Shown here in pieces: positions 19,075 through 28,453 of a stretch of DNA of 64,000 bases; position 1 is the first letter of the stretch, and each line of letters starts with the position of its first letter. The notes below the pieces were generated by a model. That model saw only the letters and a list, made by a program, of their open reading frames with translations. It made no database searches and was not told the DNA's origin. The stretch lies in the NCBI GenBank assembly GCA_965221765.1, contig OZ244911.1, positions 186,001-250,000 of the forward strand. Direction: 5' to 3'. The position numbers and the translations under genes are program-made. The DNA comes from Bin25 sp965221765. GTDB lineage: Bacteria > Bacteroidota > Bacteroidia > Flavobacteriales > Flavobacteriaceae.

Positions 19075-19683
19075 CTAATCGCTATTTTTTAGATGATAAT
19101 TTAAAGTCGCAATAACTTCTAAAATATTCTTGATTCCAATTTTAGAAACAGAAGAGGACACCATGGTTTCAGGGATTGGATTCCACTTTTTGGCTAAAAT
19201 ATTTTGATAAGTTTTAATTTGAAAATTTAATTTTTGGGGTTTTAATGAGTCGACTTTAGTAAAAACAATTATAAATGGTAATCCTTTAGAATGCATCCAT
19301 TTAAAAAATTCTAAATCGATACTTTGAGGTTTAACTTGGCAATCGACTAATACAAAAGTTTGGATTAACTGTTTTCTACGGCTTAAATATTGTTTGATTC
19401 GATGACTCAGAATTTTACGCTCATCTTTTGAAATACGAGCATAACCGTAACCAGGTAAATCAACGAGATACCAGGAGTTATTAATTAAAAAATGATTGAT
19501 CAATAGCGTCTTGCCAGGCGTTGAAGATGTTTTGGCTAGTTTTTTTCGATGACAAAGCGCATTGATTAAACTAGACTTTCCAACATTAGACCGACCAACA
19601 AAAGCATATTCAAATAGATTATCAGAAGGAAAAGACCTAGTGTCGGCACTACTAGATATGAATTGAGCCGATTGAATGTCCAT
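19075..19683 (-). CDS. engB: Ribosome biogenesis GTP-binding protein EngB (YihA/YsxC)
   Basis: A 202-residue GTPase needed for late assembly of the large ribosomal subunit. G motifs are GRSNVGKSSLI (G1), STPGKTLLIN (G2), DLPGYGYAR (G3) and TKVD (G4). I placed the start at 19683 (MDIQSAQFISSSAD); the ATG at 19716 would overlap the upstream hydrolase gene and adds an atypical leader. It is the second gene of a two-gene reverse transcript. Confidence 0.95.
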   Translation of the reverse strand: MDIQSAQFISSSADTRSFPSDNLFEYAFVGRSNVGKSSLINALCHRKKLAKTSSTPGKTLLINHFLINNSWYLVDLPGYGYARISKDERKILSHRIKQYLSRRKQLIQTFVLVDCQVKPQSIDLEFFKWMHSKGLPFIIVFTKVDSLKPQKLNFQIKTYQNILAKKWNPIPETMVSSSVSKIGIKNILEVIATLNYHLKNSD

Positions 19684-19691
19684 GAACTTTA

Positions 19692-20468
19692 TTAAAGCCC
19701 GCGCTGAATCAACCAATCAATCAATAAGTCATTAAATGTATGCGGATGTTCCATCATGGGGGCATGACCACACTTATCAATCCAAAATAAATCAGAGTTT
19801 GGAAGTAGTTTATGAAACTCTTCGGCCACATCAGGGGGTGTTACAGAATCTTGTTTCCCCCAAATAATAGCAGCTGGTAATTTTAATAAAGTCAATTCTT
19901 TGGCCATGTTGTGACGAATAGCACTCTTAGCCAATGCAATGGTTCTAATGAGTTTCATATCATCATTGACTGTTTTATAGACTGAATCAACAATCTCTTT
20001 GGTAGCAATTGCTGAATCATAGAATACCTCTTCGGCTTTGGTTTTGATGTATTGATAGTTTTTTCGATTTGGTGCAGCATTTCCTCCAATATTGTTTTCG
20101 TATAATCCAGAACTTCCTGTAATAACAATCCCCTTTAATAATTCTTGATAGTCTCGAGCAAACATCAATGCCACATGTCCACCTAAAGAATTTCCAAGAA
20201 GGATGGAATCTTTAACCGATATGGCTTCAAAAAATCGAAACAAGTATTTGCAAAGAGATGCAATAGAAGTTTTATGTATGGACATAGAATAAAAGGGTAA
20301 ATCAGGAATTAAAACTCGATATCCCTTTTTGGGAAAATAGTCGATAACACCATCAAAATTGCTCAATGTCCCCATTAATCCATGAAGTAGAACCAACGCC
20401 TGACCTTCACCAACATCAACAAACCGGAATTCTTCGACTTCTTTTAGTTGGCTAGTAATAACATCCAT
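19692..20468 (-). CDS. Alpha/beta-fold hydrolase (MenH/BioH-like)
   Basis: A 258-residue cytoplasmic hydrolase. LVLLHGLMGTLSNFDGV is the oxyanion-hole region, GNSLGGHVAL near residue 91 carries the nucleophilic serine, GKQDSVTPP the aspartate and DKCGHAPMMEHP the histidine. The triad is therefore complete. The substrate is unknown. It is divergent from the division cluster, with about 290 bases between its start and mraZ, and is followed closely by engB. Confidence 0.9.
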   Translation of the reverse strand: MDVITSQLKEVEEFRFVDVGEGQALVLLHGLMGTLSNFDGVIDYFPKKGYRVLIPDLPFYSMSIHKTSIASLCKYLFRFFEAISVKDSILLGNSLGGHVALMFARDYQELLKGIVITGSSGLYENNIGGNAAPNRKNYQYIKTKAEEVFYDSAIATKEIVDSVYKTVNDDMKLIRTIALAKSAIRHNMAKELTLLKLPAAIIWGKQDSVTPPDVAEEFHKLLPNSDLFWIDKCGHAPMMEHPHTFNDLLIDWLIQRGL

Positions 20469-20709
20469 ATTTGAAATCGGAAAATATCTAGCGAAATTAA
20501 GAAATTTGAGCTTTATGGTCTAAGCGATAGGTGTTTATTCAACCCAAGTCAGCATCAAAAATAATCGTATGATCGAGTAGTTTAATAGAATAATTTGAAT
20601 TTCGAGGCTATTAAAAAATAATTTTAAAAACGTAAATAACTATCTAATAAACAGTTATGATCAATAAATTTAAATGATCACCTAAAAAAAGTTGCGCATT
20701 ATGATTTAG

Positions 20710-20734
20710 TGGGTATTTGTGGGAAAAAGTGGTA
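20710..20734 (+). promoter_or_regulatory. Likely MraZ operator: three TGGxx repeats
   Basis: TGGGT-ATTTG-TGGGA-AAAAG-TGGTA: three TGGGN-like boxes separated by five bases each, so one box per helical turn. MraZ of E. coli binds direct TGGGN repeats with exactly this spacing to repress its own cluster. The last box has one mismatch. The array lies 24-48 bases before the chosen mraZ start and argues that the GTG at 20719 is not the start. Confidence 0.75.
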
Positions 20735-20757
20735 TTTTTGTTAATCAAGACCAACAG

Positions 20758-21225
20758 ATGTCATTTTTTATTGGAACATATGATTGTAAAGTAGATGCCA
20801 AAGGGCGCTTGATGCTTCCAGTTGGATTGAAAAAGCAACTCAACAATTCTATTGATAATGGATTTGTGCTCAAAAGAGCAGTGTTTGGAAAAGGATTAGA
20901 ACTATATCCTATGGATCAATGGACGGCAGTGAGTCAAAAAATAAATCAACTCAACCGATTTATTCCAAGCAATATAGAGTTCATCAGAGGATTCAATGCA
21001 GGTTCTAGAATTGTTGAGATCGATGCTTCGGGTCGTTTATTGATACCAAAAGATTTGGTGACATGGGCAGGAATCTCTAAAGAAATTGTCATAACATCTT
21101 CGGTAAATATTTTGGAAATATGGGATAAAAAGACATATGAAGAGTCGCTTATGCCGGCTGAAGAGTTGGGTAAACTAGCGCAACTAGTAATGGGAGATCA
21201 ACAAGAACTAGACGAGAGTAAGTAA
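20758..21225 (+). CDS. mraZ: Transcriptional regulator MraZ
   Basis: A 155-residue protein with two tandem AbrB-like (SpoVT) half-domains: IGTYDCKVDAKGRLMLPVGL and IVEIDASGRLLIPKDLVTWA. It is the DNA-binding repressor of the dcw cluster that it heads. I chose the ATG at 20758 because the operator-like repeats occupy 20710-20734, inside the longer GTG-started frame. It is followed four bases later by rsmH. Confidence 0.96.
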   Translation: MSFFIGTYDCKVDAKGRLMLPVGLKKQLNNSIDNGFVLKRAVFGKGLELYPMDQWTAVSQKINQLNRFIPSNIEFIRGFNAGSRIVEIDASGRLLIPKDLVTWAGISKEIVITSSVNILEIWDKKTYEESLMPAEELGKLAQLVMGDQQELDESK

Positions 21226-21228
21226 ACC

Positions 21229-22125
21229 ATGGATTATCACAAACCTGTTTTATTGAATCAGGCCATGGCTGGTTTGATGATTCGACCAAAGGGGGTCTAT
21301 GTTGATGCCACCTATGGGTCTGGGGGACATTCTAAAGCCATTATCAACCAATTGAATACCCAGGGAACTTTGTTTGGTTTTGATTGTGATATGGATGCGA
21401 AAAAAAATACCATAAGAAACTCAAGATTTGTATTTATCCCATCTAATTTCAAATACATTGAAAATTTTCTAAATGAATACCAAACCCCTCAAGTAGATGG
21501 CATTCTAGCAGATTTTGGTGTTTCTTCACATCAAATCGATACTGCCGATAGAGGATTCAGTTTTATGAAAGATGGGCCGCTCGATATGCGAATGAATCAA
21601 AGTGCAACATTGACTGCAAAACAAGTCATAAACCATTATGATTCTGATCAACTATCAAATATATTCTACCGATATGGCCAACTAAGAAATGCGAAAAAAG
21701 TAGCACAGGTCATCACCACTTATAGAAAAGAAGATGTCATCAATACAACCTTTGATTTGAAAAAAGTAGTCCACCAATGCTTACCCAAAAACAAAGAGTA
21801 TAAAACATTAGCGAAAATTTTTCAAGCCATACGAATTGAAGTGAATCAAGAACTTGAAGCGATCAAAATTTTTTTAAATCAATGTGCTAGAGTGCTGAAA
21901 CCCGAGGGGCGATTGGTATGTATCTCATACCATTCACTAGAAGATCGGTTGGTTAAATTTTTTATTCAAACTGGAATGTTTACTAACCAACCCATTAAAG
22001 ATTTTTATGGAAATATCATTCGACCTTTCAATAAAGTGGAAAAGTTAATTCGACCAACACAGAAAGAAATAGAAATCAACCCAAGAGCTAGAAGTGCCAA
22101 ATTAAGAATCGCACAAAAGAGATGA
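21229..22125 (+). CDS. rsmH: 16S rRNA (cytosine-1402-N4)-methyltransferase RsmH (MraW)
   Basis: A 298-residue SAM-dependent methyltransferase for C1402 of 16S rRNA. The N-terminus HKPVLLNQAMAGL, the SAM site YVDATYGSGGHSKAI, ILADFGVSSHQID, and FSFMKDGPLDMRMNQ are diagnostic. ISYHSLEDRLVKFFIQ lies near the end. It overlaps the ftsL-like gene by four bases (ATGA). Confidence 0.97.
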   Translation: MDYHKPVLLNQAMAGLMIRPKGVYVDATYGSGGHSKAIINQLNTQGTLFGFDCDMDAKKNTIRNSRFVFIPSNFKYIENFLNEYQTPQVDGILADFGVSSHQIDTADRGFSFMKDGPLDMRMNQSATLTAKQVINHYDSDQLSNIFYRYGQLRNAKKVAQVITTYRKEDVINTTFDLKKVVHQCLPKNKEYKTLAKIFQAIRIEVNQELEAIKIFLNQCARVLKPEGRLVCISYHSLEDRLVKFFIQTGMFTNQPIKDFYGNIIRPFNKVEKLIRPTQKEIEINPRARSAKLRIAQKR

Positions 22126-22439
22126 ATTCGATTATCAAAATATTGAAAGTCGATTTTTTAATCAATAAAAAATCGATTGGTACATGGAAAATGATTGTCT
22201 ATCTCTCTTTTTTAGGGGCTTTGATGATTACATCCGGACACATTATGGATAAAAAATCATATCAAATTCAAAAATTAGAAAAGCAAGTCGCGATTTTAAA
22301 GACCGAATTAATTGATTTGCAAGGTCAGTTATTGGAAGTAAGTAAACTCCCTCCACGATTAGAAATAGCAAAAAGCCAATACATCGAACAATCGATGGAA
22401 ACCCCAATTGAAATTAAAATTGAAAACATTGGATTATGA
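22122..22439 (+). CDS. ftsL: FtsL-like division protein
   Basis: A 105-residue protein with one membrane segment near residues 25-41 (MIVYLSFLGALMITSGH). It is followed by a short periplasmic coiled coil (IQKLEKQVAILKTELIDLQ). Size, topology and place between rsmH and ftsI are those of FtsL, a scaffold of the FtsQLB complex. Sequence conservation is low in this family, so the name rests mainly on position and topology. It overlaps ftsI by four bases. Confidence 0.85.
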   Translation: MNSIIKILKVDFLINKKSIGTWKMIVYLSFLGALMITSGHIMDKKSYQIQKLEKQVAILKTELIDLQGQLLEVSKLPPRLEIAKSQYIEQSMETPIEIKIENIGL

Positions 22440-24445
22440 ATTTTGAAAAAATCAATTTGAGACTTTATTTGATTACGAGCTTCTTATTTATGGTGATGTT
22501 ATTGCTCATAGGTAAGTTAGTCTATATACAATGGGTGGAGGATAATACACTAGTAGAAATTCCAAAACAAGTTGTCAGAAATTTCATACTTGAACCCGAT
22601 CGGGGGGATATCTATTCCAGTGACGGAAAAATATTGGCCACATCAGTGTACACTTATGACATCAGATGGGATTCAAAAAGTCCGACAGAAGAGTTGTTTA
22701 AAACCTATAAAGTAGAACTTTCTAAAAAATTAAGTGAAATACTCCAACAAAACCAACAAGATATCCTATCGAAATTAGAATCGGCCAGACGATTAGAAAA
22801 TCGATATCTGTCGATTGCTAAAAAAGTGGATTATCAAACAATGAAAAAAATCAAAGAGCTCCCCGTGTTTAATCGTGGCGAAATAAGTGGAGGATTAATT
22901 ATAGAGCGTAAAGTTGAACGTAAATTACCCTTTGAAAAATATGCTGCTAGAACCATAGGATATGAAAAGCAACAACCCACAGGCGCTTTTATCAAAACTG
23001 GAATTGAAGGAGGATATTCACAGTATTTAAGAGGGGAAGTAGGATTTCGATTAAAAAAAAGAATCGCATCAGGCGTTTGGAAACCCATATCAGATTTTGA
23101 ATACCGAAAACCTATTCCTGGGGGGAATTTATACACTACTATTGATTCTTATATCCAGAAAACCACACATGAAGCACTTGATCAACAACTAAAAAAATTT
23201 GAAGCTTCCTACGGAACAGCAGTGGTGATGGAAGTTAAAACGGGCCAAATAAAAGCCATTGTTAATTTGACAAGAAATCAAGATCATACCTATTCAGAGA
23301 AATACAATTATGCACTAGCCAACGCATATGAGCCGGGATCAACCTTTAAAACCTTTGCTTTGATGGTGGCTATGGAAGACAAAAAAATAACTCCTCAAAC
23401 CAAAGTCAATATTGGTAATGGGCAATTGAGATTTTTTAATAAACACACCATTAGAGATTCGAAACGACCAAAATCACCTCAATTGACGGTTAGTAGAGTA
23501 TTTGAAACATCTTCCAATGTGGGGGTGGTCAAACTCATCAATGATATCTACGGAGAAGAGCCTGAAAAATTTTTAAGAAGACTTAGCTCAATGGGGATAG
23601 ACAAACCATTGGGATTGAATATACTAGGGGAACCAAGTCCTTATATCCCAACTCCAAAAGATCAACTTTGGAGTAAAATATCGCTACCATGGATGTCTTA
23701 TGGATATGGATTGAGTCTAACACCACTTCAATTACTAACGTTTTATAATGGCATCGCCAATGATGGTCAAGTTATTAAACCACAGTTTGTAAAGAGTATT
23801 TTAAGATCAGGTGAAGAATCTAAAATCGAATTTGAAAAACAAATTATAAATCCTTCAATGGCTTCCAAATCAACGATTGAAAACATGCAACAGATGTTGA
23901 AGGGTGTTGTCGAAAAACCTTGGGGAACCGGCCATAATATCTATAGTTCAACCATTCCTATTGCTGGTAAGACAGGAACGAGTCAAGAAAATTATAATAC
24001 CGACAATATGAACTATATCTCAAGTTTTGTGGGATATTTCCCAGTAGATCAACCACAGTATTCCATCATCACGGTCATTTTTAATCCAAATCCTAAAAAA
24101 GGATTTTATGCCACTACGGTCGCCGCCCCAGTGGTACAAAAAGTAGCTTCAAAAATAATCCCTGCCATACCAGAAGAAGTCTTTCTCAATAGAAGACAAA
24201 TTACTTCTGTAATAAATATCAATGAGATTCAAGATCCCATTATAATTCCTCCGTTAATTGAATCTCAATCCATATCCCAAGAAGCGGTTGATGTTGTAGC
24301 TGCTGGTCAAGTTTCTTTGGAATCAGGACGTGAAGCGGTTGATAAAGCAGCCAAATTTTTAAATAAGGTTGGTCAAAAACTAGGGTTTAAAGTTGTTCCA
24401 ACGGTGAATAGAAAGGATAAAATTGTGCTATTTGAAAATCAATAA
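22436..24445 (+). CDS. ftsI: Division-specific penicillin-binding protein FtsI (PBP3-like transpeptidase)
   Basis: A 669-residue class B PBP that cross-links septal peptidoglycan. There is one N-terminal membrane anchor (residues about 12-30). The PBP dimerisation domain follows (EPDRGDIYSSDGKILATS, TIGYEKQQPTGAF). The transpeptidase has SxxK as STFK near residue 302, SSN near 359 and KTGTS near 512. The C-terminus after residue 590 has the length of the PASTA region seen in relatives but little recognisable sequence. It overlaps murE by one base. Confidence 0.96.
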   Translation: MNFEKINLRLYLITSFLFMVMLLLIGKLVYIQWVEDNTLVEIPKQVVRNFILEPDRGDIYSSDGKILATSVYTYDIRWDSKSPTEELFKTYKVELSKKLSEILQQNQQDILSKLESARRLENRYLSIAKKVDYQTMKKIKELPVFNRGEISGGLIIERKVERKLPFEKYAARTIGYEKQQPTGAFIKTGIEGGYSQYLRGEVGFRLKKRIASGVWKPISDFEYRKPIPGGNLYTTIDSYIQKTTHEALDQQLKKFEASYGTAVVMEVKTGQIKAIVNLTRNQDHTYSEKYNYALANAYEPGSTFKTFALMVAMEDKKITPQTKVNIGNGQLRFFNKHTIRDSKRPKSPQLTVSRVFETSSNVGVVKLINDIYGEEPEKFLRRLSSMGIDKPLGLNILGEPSPYIPTPKDQLWSKISLPWMSYGYGLSLTPLQLLTFYNGIANDGQVIKPQFVKSILRSGEESKIEFEKQIINPSMASKSTIENMQQMLKGVVEKPWGTGHNIYSSTIPIAGKTGTSQENYNTDNMNYISSFVGYFPVDQPQYSIITVIFNPNPKKGFYATTVAAPVVQKVASKIIPAIPEEVFLNRRQITSVININEIQDPIIIPPLIESQSISQEAVDVVAAGQVSLESGREAVDKAAKFLNKVGQKLGFKVVPTVNRKDKIVLFENQ

Positions 24446-25893
24446 TGGTACTTGAGGATTTGTTTGATACAATAGATTATCAAACATTAGGAGATTTTCA
24501 GAATATCAAAATCAATGGCATTCAGTTTGATTCACAAAAATGTCAAAGGAATGATCTTTTCATCGCCATTAAAGGAAATTCAGTCGATGGTCATGCATTT
24601 ATATCCCATGCCGTCGCTCAAAAAGCTAGGGTGGTGGTTTGTCAAAAGTGGCCAGAAGAGGTCTCAAGTAAGGTGTTATATGTTAAAGTAGCATGTACTC
24701 AAGAAGCCTTAGGTATCATGGCTCATAATTTTTATGGTAAACCATCCAATGAACTTAATCTGGTAGGAATAACAGGAACCAATGGAAAAACATCTGTCTC
24801 TACGCTATTATATCATCTCTATGAATCAGCCGGTCAAAAAAGTGGATTGATTTCAACCATTGAGGTTAGAAATCATCATCAAGTGTTAAAATCCACACGG
24901 ACTACACCAAATCCATTAAAAATCAATTATCATCTCAGAAAAATGGTCGATTTGGGTGTAGAGCAATGCTTTATGGAAGTTTCTTCTCATGGTATTGATC
25001 AAAAGCGGATTAAGGGTTTAAATTTTACTGGAGGTGTCTTCACTAATCTGAGCCATGACCATTTAGACTACCATCTTACTTATAAAAATTACCGAGATAC
25101 CAAAAAATTATTTTTTGATTCACTAGATACAAAAGCGTTTGCTTTGACCAATAAAGATGATATTAATGGTGATTTCATGCTTCAAAATACCATATCAAAA
25201 ACCTACAGTTATGGAATATATTCCAATGCCGACTATCAAGGAAAAGTCATAGAACGTCAATTGGATGGGTATTTATTAGAAGTGGATGGTTTAGAATTTT
25301 GGACGCATTTAGTCGGCGATTTTAATCTCTATAATGTACTGGCTACTTATGCAACGGCTTTAATATTGGGATATCCAAAACAAAAATTACATCGAGATAT
25401 CAGCAAATTAAAACCCATAGAAGGCCGGTTTCAGACGATAAAAACCAAGAGAGCCACTATCATTATTGACTATGCGCATACACCAAATGCCTTAAAGAAT
25501 GTGTTGGATTCTATTCATCAATTAAAAAATAAAAATCAAAAAATCATCACCATTATTGGGTGTGGTGGAAATCGGGATCAATCAAAAAGACCCCTCATGG
25601 GCAATATTGCAGTTCAGAATAGTCATCATGTCATTTTTACTTCGGATAATCCTAGAAATGAATCTCCACAGCGAATTATTGAGCAAATGTTCGAGGGAAT
25701 TAAAGAAAAAAAAGACAGGCAAAAGGTTTTATCTGAAGCTGATCGACAATTGGCGATTGTTAAGGCATATGAATTAGCCTCTGCAGGAGATATCGTTCTT
25801 ATTGCAGGAAAGGGACATGAAAAGTTCCAAGAAATCAATCAAAAGCAAATGGTTTTTGATGATGTAGAGATTGCAAAAGAAATTTTTAATTAA
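24445..25893 (+). CDS. murE: UDP-MurNAc-L-Ala-D-Glu:meso-diaminopimelate ligase MurE
   Basis: A 482-residue Mur ligase. The P-loop is GITGTNGKTSV near residue 109. FMEVSSHGIDQKRI and TNLSHDHLDYH are the central-domain motifs. SDNPRNE near residue 401 is the DNPR signature of enzymes that add meso-diaminopimelate rather than lysine. This tells the peptidoglycan type of the organism. It overlaps ftsI by one base and is followed eight bases later by mraY. Confidence 0.97.
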   Translation: MVLEDLFDTIDYQTLGDFQNIKINGIQFDSQKCQRNDLFIAIKGNSVDGHAFISHAVAQKARVVVCQKWPEEVSSKVLYVKVACTQEALGIMAHNFYGKPSNELNLVGITGTNGKTSVSTLLYHLYESAGQKSGLISTIEVRNHHQVLKSTRTTPNPLKINYHLRKMVDLGVEQCFMEVSSHGIDQKRIKGLNFTGGVFTNLSHDHLDYHLTYKNYRDTKKLFFDSLDTKAFALTNKDDINGDFMLQNTISKTYSYGIYSNADYQGKVIERQLDGYLLEVDGLEFWTHLVGDFNLYNVLATYATALILGYPKQKLHRDISKLKPIEGRFQTIKTKRATIIIDYAHTPNALKNVLDSIHQLKNKNQKIITIIGCGGNRDQSKRPLMGNIAVQNSHHVIFTSDNPRNESPQRIIEQMFEGIKEKKDRQKVLSEADRQLAIVKAYELASAGDIVLIAGKGHEKFQEINQKQMVFDDVEIAKEIFN

Positions 25894-25901
25894 TCCCACC
25901 A

Positions 25902-27119
25902 GTGCTTTATTATTTGTTTGAGCACCTCGAAAGCCATTATGATTTACCGGGTTCGGGTCTTTTTCAGTTTTTAACCTTTAGATCAGCATTTGCTGGCACC
26001 ATTTCAATCATTTTTACTCTTTTAATTGGAAAAAAAGTCATCGAGGGACTTAAAAAGTTTCAAATTAAAGAAACCGTTCGAGATTTAGGGCTTGAAGGTC
26101 AAAAATCTAAAGAAGGAACGCCTACCATGGGGGGAATCATCATTATTATAGCCACATTGATACCCGTGTTATTGATGGCTCAACTTCATAATATTTATAT
26201 AATCATTTTAATAACCTCTCTTTTATGGATGGGCTTGATTGGTGGATTGGATGATTATTTAAAAGTCAAAAAAAATAATAAAAAAGGAATCAAAGGATTT
26301 ATAAAAATTGCTGGTCAGGTCGCTCTAGGCATTTTTGTTGGATCGGTCTTTTACTTCCATCCGGAGATTACCGTGCGATCGTATGCTGATTATCAGCTAC
26401 AAAATCAAGAAATAGTCATTGACCAGCCACTTGATGAAAAGGCAACGATCACGACCATCCCCTTTATAAAAAATAATCAGTTTGATTATAAATCTTTGAT
26501 TTCATGGATTAGTCAAGATGCTTACAAATACACGTATTTGGTATTTATTCCGATTATCTTTTTCATCATAGCGGCTGTATCTAATGGTGCTAATTTGACC
26601 GATGGATTGGATGGCTTGGCTGTGGGTTCATCGGTGATTATATTGGTGGTTTTGGGGGTATTTATATGGGTTTCAGGAAATCTACAATTCGCTGATTATC
26701 TCAATATCATGTATATCCCAAACATTGGAGAAATGACCATTTTCTTATCAGCATTCTTGGGAGCGTTGATTGGGTTTTTATGGTTTAATAGCCATCCAGC
26801 AAGTGTTTTTATGGGAGATATTGGAAGTTTAACGGTAGGAGCCGTTATATCTGTAATGACGGTATTAGTGAGGAAAGAATTAATTATTCCCCTATTATGT
26901 GGTGTATTTTTTATTCAAACGAGTTCGGTCCTATTACAAGTGGGGTATTTCAAATACACTAAAGCTAAGTCCGGAATGGGTAAAAGAATATTTAAGATGG
27001 CTCCACTACATCATCACTTTCAGTTCATTGGGCTTCATGAAAGTAAAATAACCATCCGATTTTGGATATTCGGAATCATCTGTGCCATTTTATCTATTAT
27101 CACATTGAAACTGAGATGA
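25902..27119 (+). CDS. mraY: Phospho-N-acetylmuramoyl-pentapeptide transferase MraY
   Basis: A 405-residue polytopic membrane enzyme that makes lipid I on undecaprenyl phosphate. KEGTPTMGGIIII, GGLDDYLKV, NLTDGLDGLAVG and MAPLHHHFQ are the catalytic and substrate motifs. An insertion of about 50 residues between membrane helices (around 150-210) is usual in Bacteroidota. The start is GTG. It overlaps murD by four bases. Confidence 0.97.
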   Translation: MLYYLFEHLESHYDLPGSGLFQFLTFRSAFAGTISIIFTLLIGKKVIEGLKKFQIKETVRDLGLEGQKSKEGTPTMGGIIIIIATLIPVLLMAQLHNIYIIILITSLLWMGLIGGLDDYLKVKKNNKKGIKGFIKIAGQVALGIFVGSVFYFHPEITVRSYADYQLQNQEIVIDQPLDEKATITTIPFIKNNQFDYKSLISWISQDAYKYTYLVFIPIIFFIIAAVSNGANLTDGLDGLAVGSSVIILVVLGVFIWVSGNLQFADYLNIMYIPNIGEMTIFLSAFLGALIGFLWFNSHPASVFMGDIGSLTVGAVISVMTVLVRKELIIPLLCGVFFIQTSSVLLQVGYFKYTKAKSGMGKRIFKMAPLHHHFQFIGLHESKITIRFWIFGIICAILSIITLKLR

Positions 27120-28453
27120 AAAGAGAAAAACTTTTGGTACTAGGAGCTGGGGAAAGTGGACTTGGAGCCGCCATGTTAGCCAAAAAACAAGGTTTTCAGG
27201 TCTTTGTTTCAGATCATCTAAAAATTGAGGATAAAAGAAAAAAAACCATAGAAAAATTGGCCATAGAGTGGGAAGAAGGGGGCCATCATTTGGCTCTCAT
27301 GTCAGAAGCTAGAATTGTTGTGAAAAGTCCGGGCATTCCAAATTCTATACCAATAATCAAAGAATTAAAATCTAAAGGAAAGTTAGTGATGTCTGAAATT
27401 GAGTTCGCAGCCCGATATACTGATGCAACCATCATAGGAATTACTGGAACTAATGGGAAAACCACAACGTCGATGATGACCTACCAAATTTTAAAAAAGG
27501 CAGGTAAAAATGTGGCTATTGCTGGAAATATAGGCAAGAGTTTTGCACGTATGGTGGCCACAAGTAATTTTGATTATTATGTATTAGAAATCAGCAGTTT
27601 TCAATTAGATGATATCTATGATTTCTGCCCAAAAGTTGGTGTGATCACTAATGTATCTAGTGATCACTTGGACCGATATGATTATAGTTTTGAAGCGTAT
27701 TTAAATGCTAAATTGAGAATATCAAAAAATCAAACCAAGGGAGAGTTTTTAATTCTAAATGTCGATGACTATCATCTCAAAAAATCAATACGAAAATTAA
27801 AATCTTCGCCTGAAATCATTCCGGTGAGTTATGATTCATTACGCATGGGAGTTTTTCATCAACATAAAAGCATCATTATCAAAAGAAAGGAACGCGAGAC
27901 GAAAGTTGATATGACGGATTTACCAGTTTATGGTAAACAACAAGTATATAATTCCATGTTTGCATCAGCCGTTGCTAATGTTTTAAATATTAGTAATAAA
28001 GATATTAGAGACAGTTTAATATCGTTTAAGGGGGCCCCACACCGATTAGAAAAAGTACTGACTATTGGTAAAGTAGACTATATCAATGATTCAAAGGCAA
28101 CAAACATCAATGCAACCTATTTTGCTCTTGATTCGATCCAAACACCGATTATTTGGATTGTTGGAGGTATTGATAAGGGCAATGATTATCATGAATTATT
28201 ACCCTTGGTCCGCAAAAAAGTCAAAGGCATTGTTTGTTTGGGAAAAAATAATGAGAAATTAATTTCATTTTTTAGCTCTATTTCAGATATTATCTGTTCA
28301 ACTGATTCAATGCATCAAGCAGTACAAGCTTGTTACAGAATCGCTGAGTATCATGATACCGTGTTATTATCTCCCAGTTGTTCAAGTTTTGATTTATTCA
28401 AAAACTATGAAGATCGTGGCAATCAATTCAAGCAAGCCATTAGAAAGTTATAA
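27116..28453 (+). CDS. murD: UDP-MurNAc-L-alanine:D-glutamate ligase MurD
   Basis: A 445-residue Mur ligase. LVLGAGESGLGAAMLAKKQG is the N-terminal Rossmann fold and GITGTNGKTTTSMM the P-loop. NVSSDHLDRYDY and NDSKATNINATYFAL are further signatures. I chose the ATG at 27116, which overlaps the mraY stop by four bases; an upstream in-frame ATG at 27062 would lie deep inside mraY. It ends one base into ftsW. Confidence 0.97.
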   Translation: MKREKLLVLGAGESGLGAAMLAKKQGFQVFVSDHLKIEDKRKKTIEKLAIEWEEGGHHLALMSEARIVVKSPGIPNSIPIIKELKSKGKLVMSEIEFAARYTDATIIGITGTNGKTTTSMMTYQILKKAGKNVAIAGNIGKSFARMVATSNFDYYVLEISSFQLDDIYDFCPKVGVITNVSSDHLDRYDYSFEAYLNAKLRISKNQTKGEFLILNVDDYHLKKSIRKLKSSPEIIPVSYDSLRMGVFHQHKSIIIKRKERETKVDMTDLPVYGKQQVYNSMFASAVANVLNISNKDIRDSLISFKGAPHRLEKVLTIGKVDYINDSKATNINATYFALDSIQTPIIWIVGGIDKGNDYHELLPLVRKKVKGIVCLGKNNEKLISFFSSISDIICSTDSMHQAVQACYRIAEYHDTVLLSPSCSSFDLFKNYEDRGNQFKQAIRKL

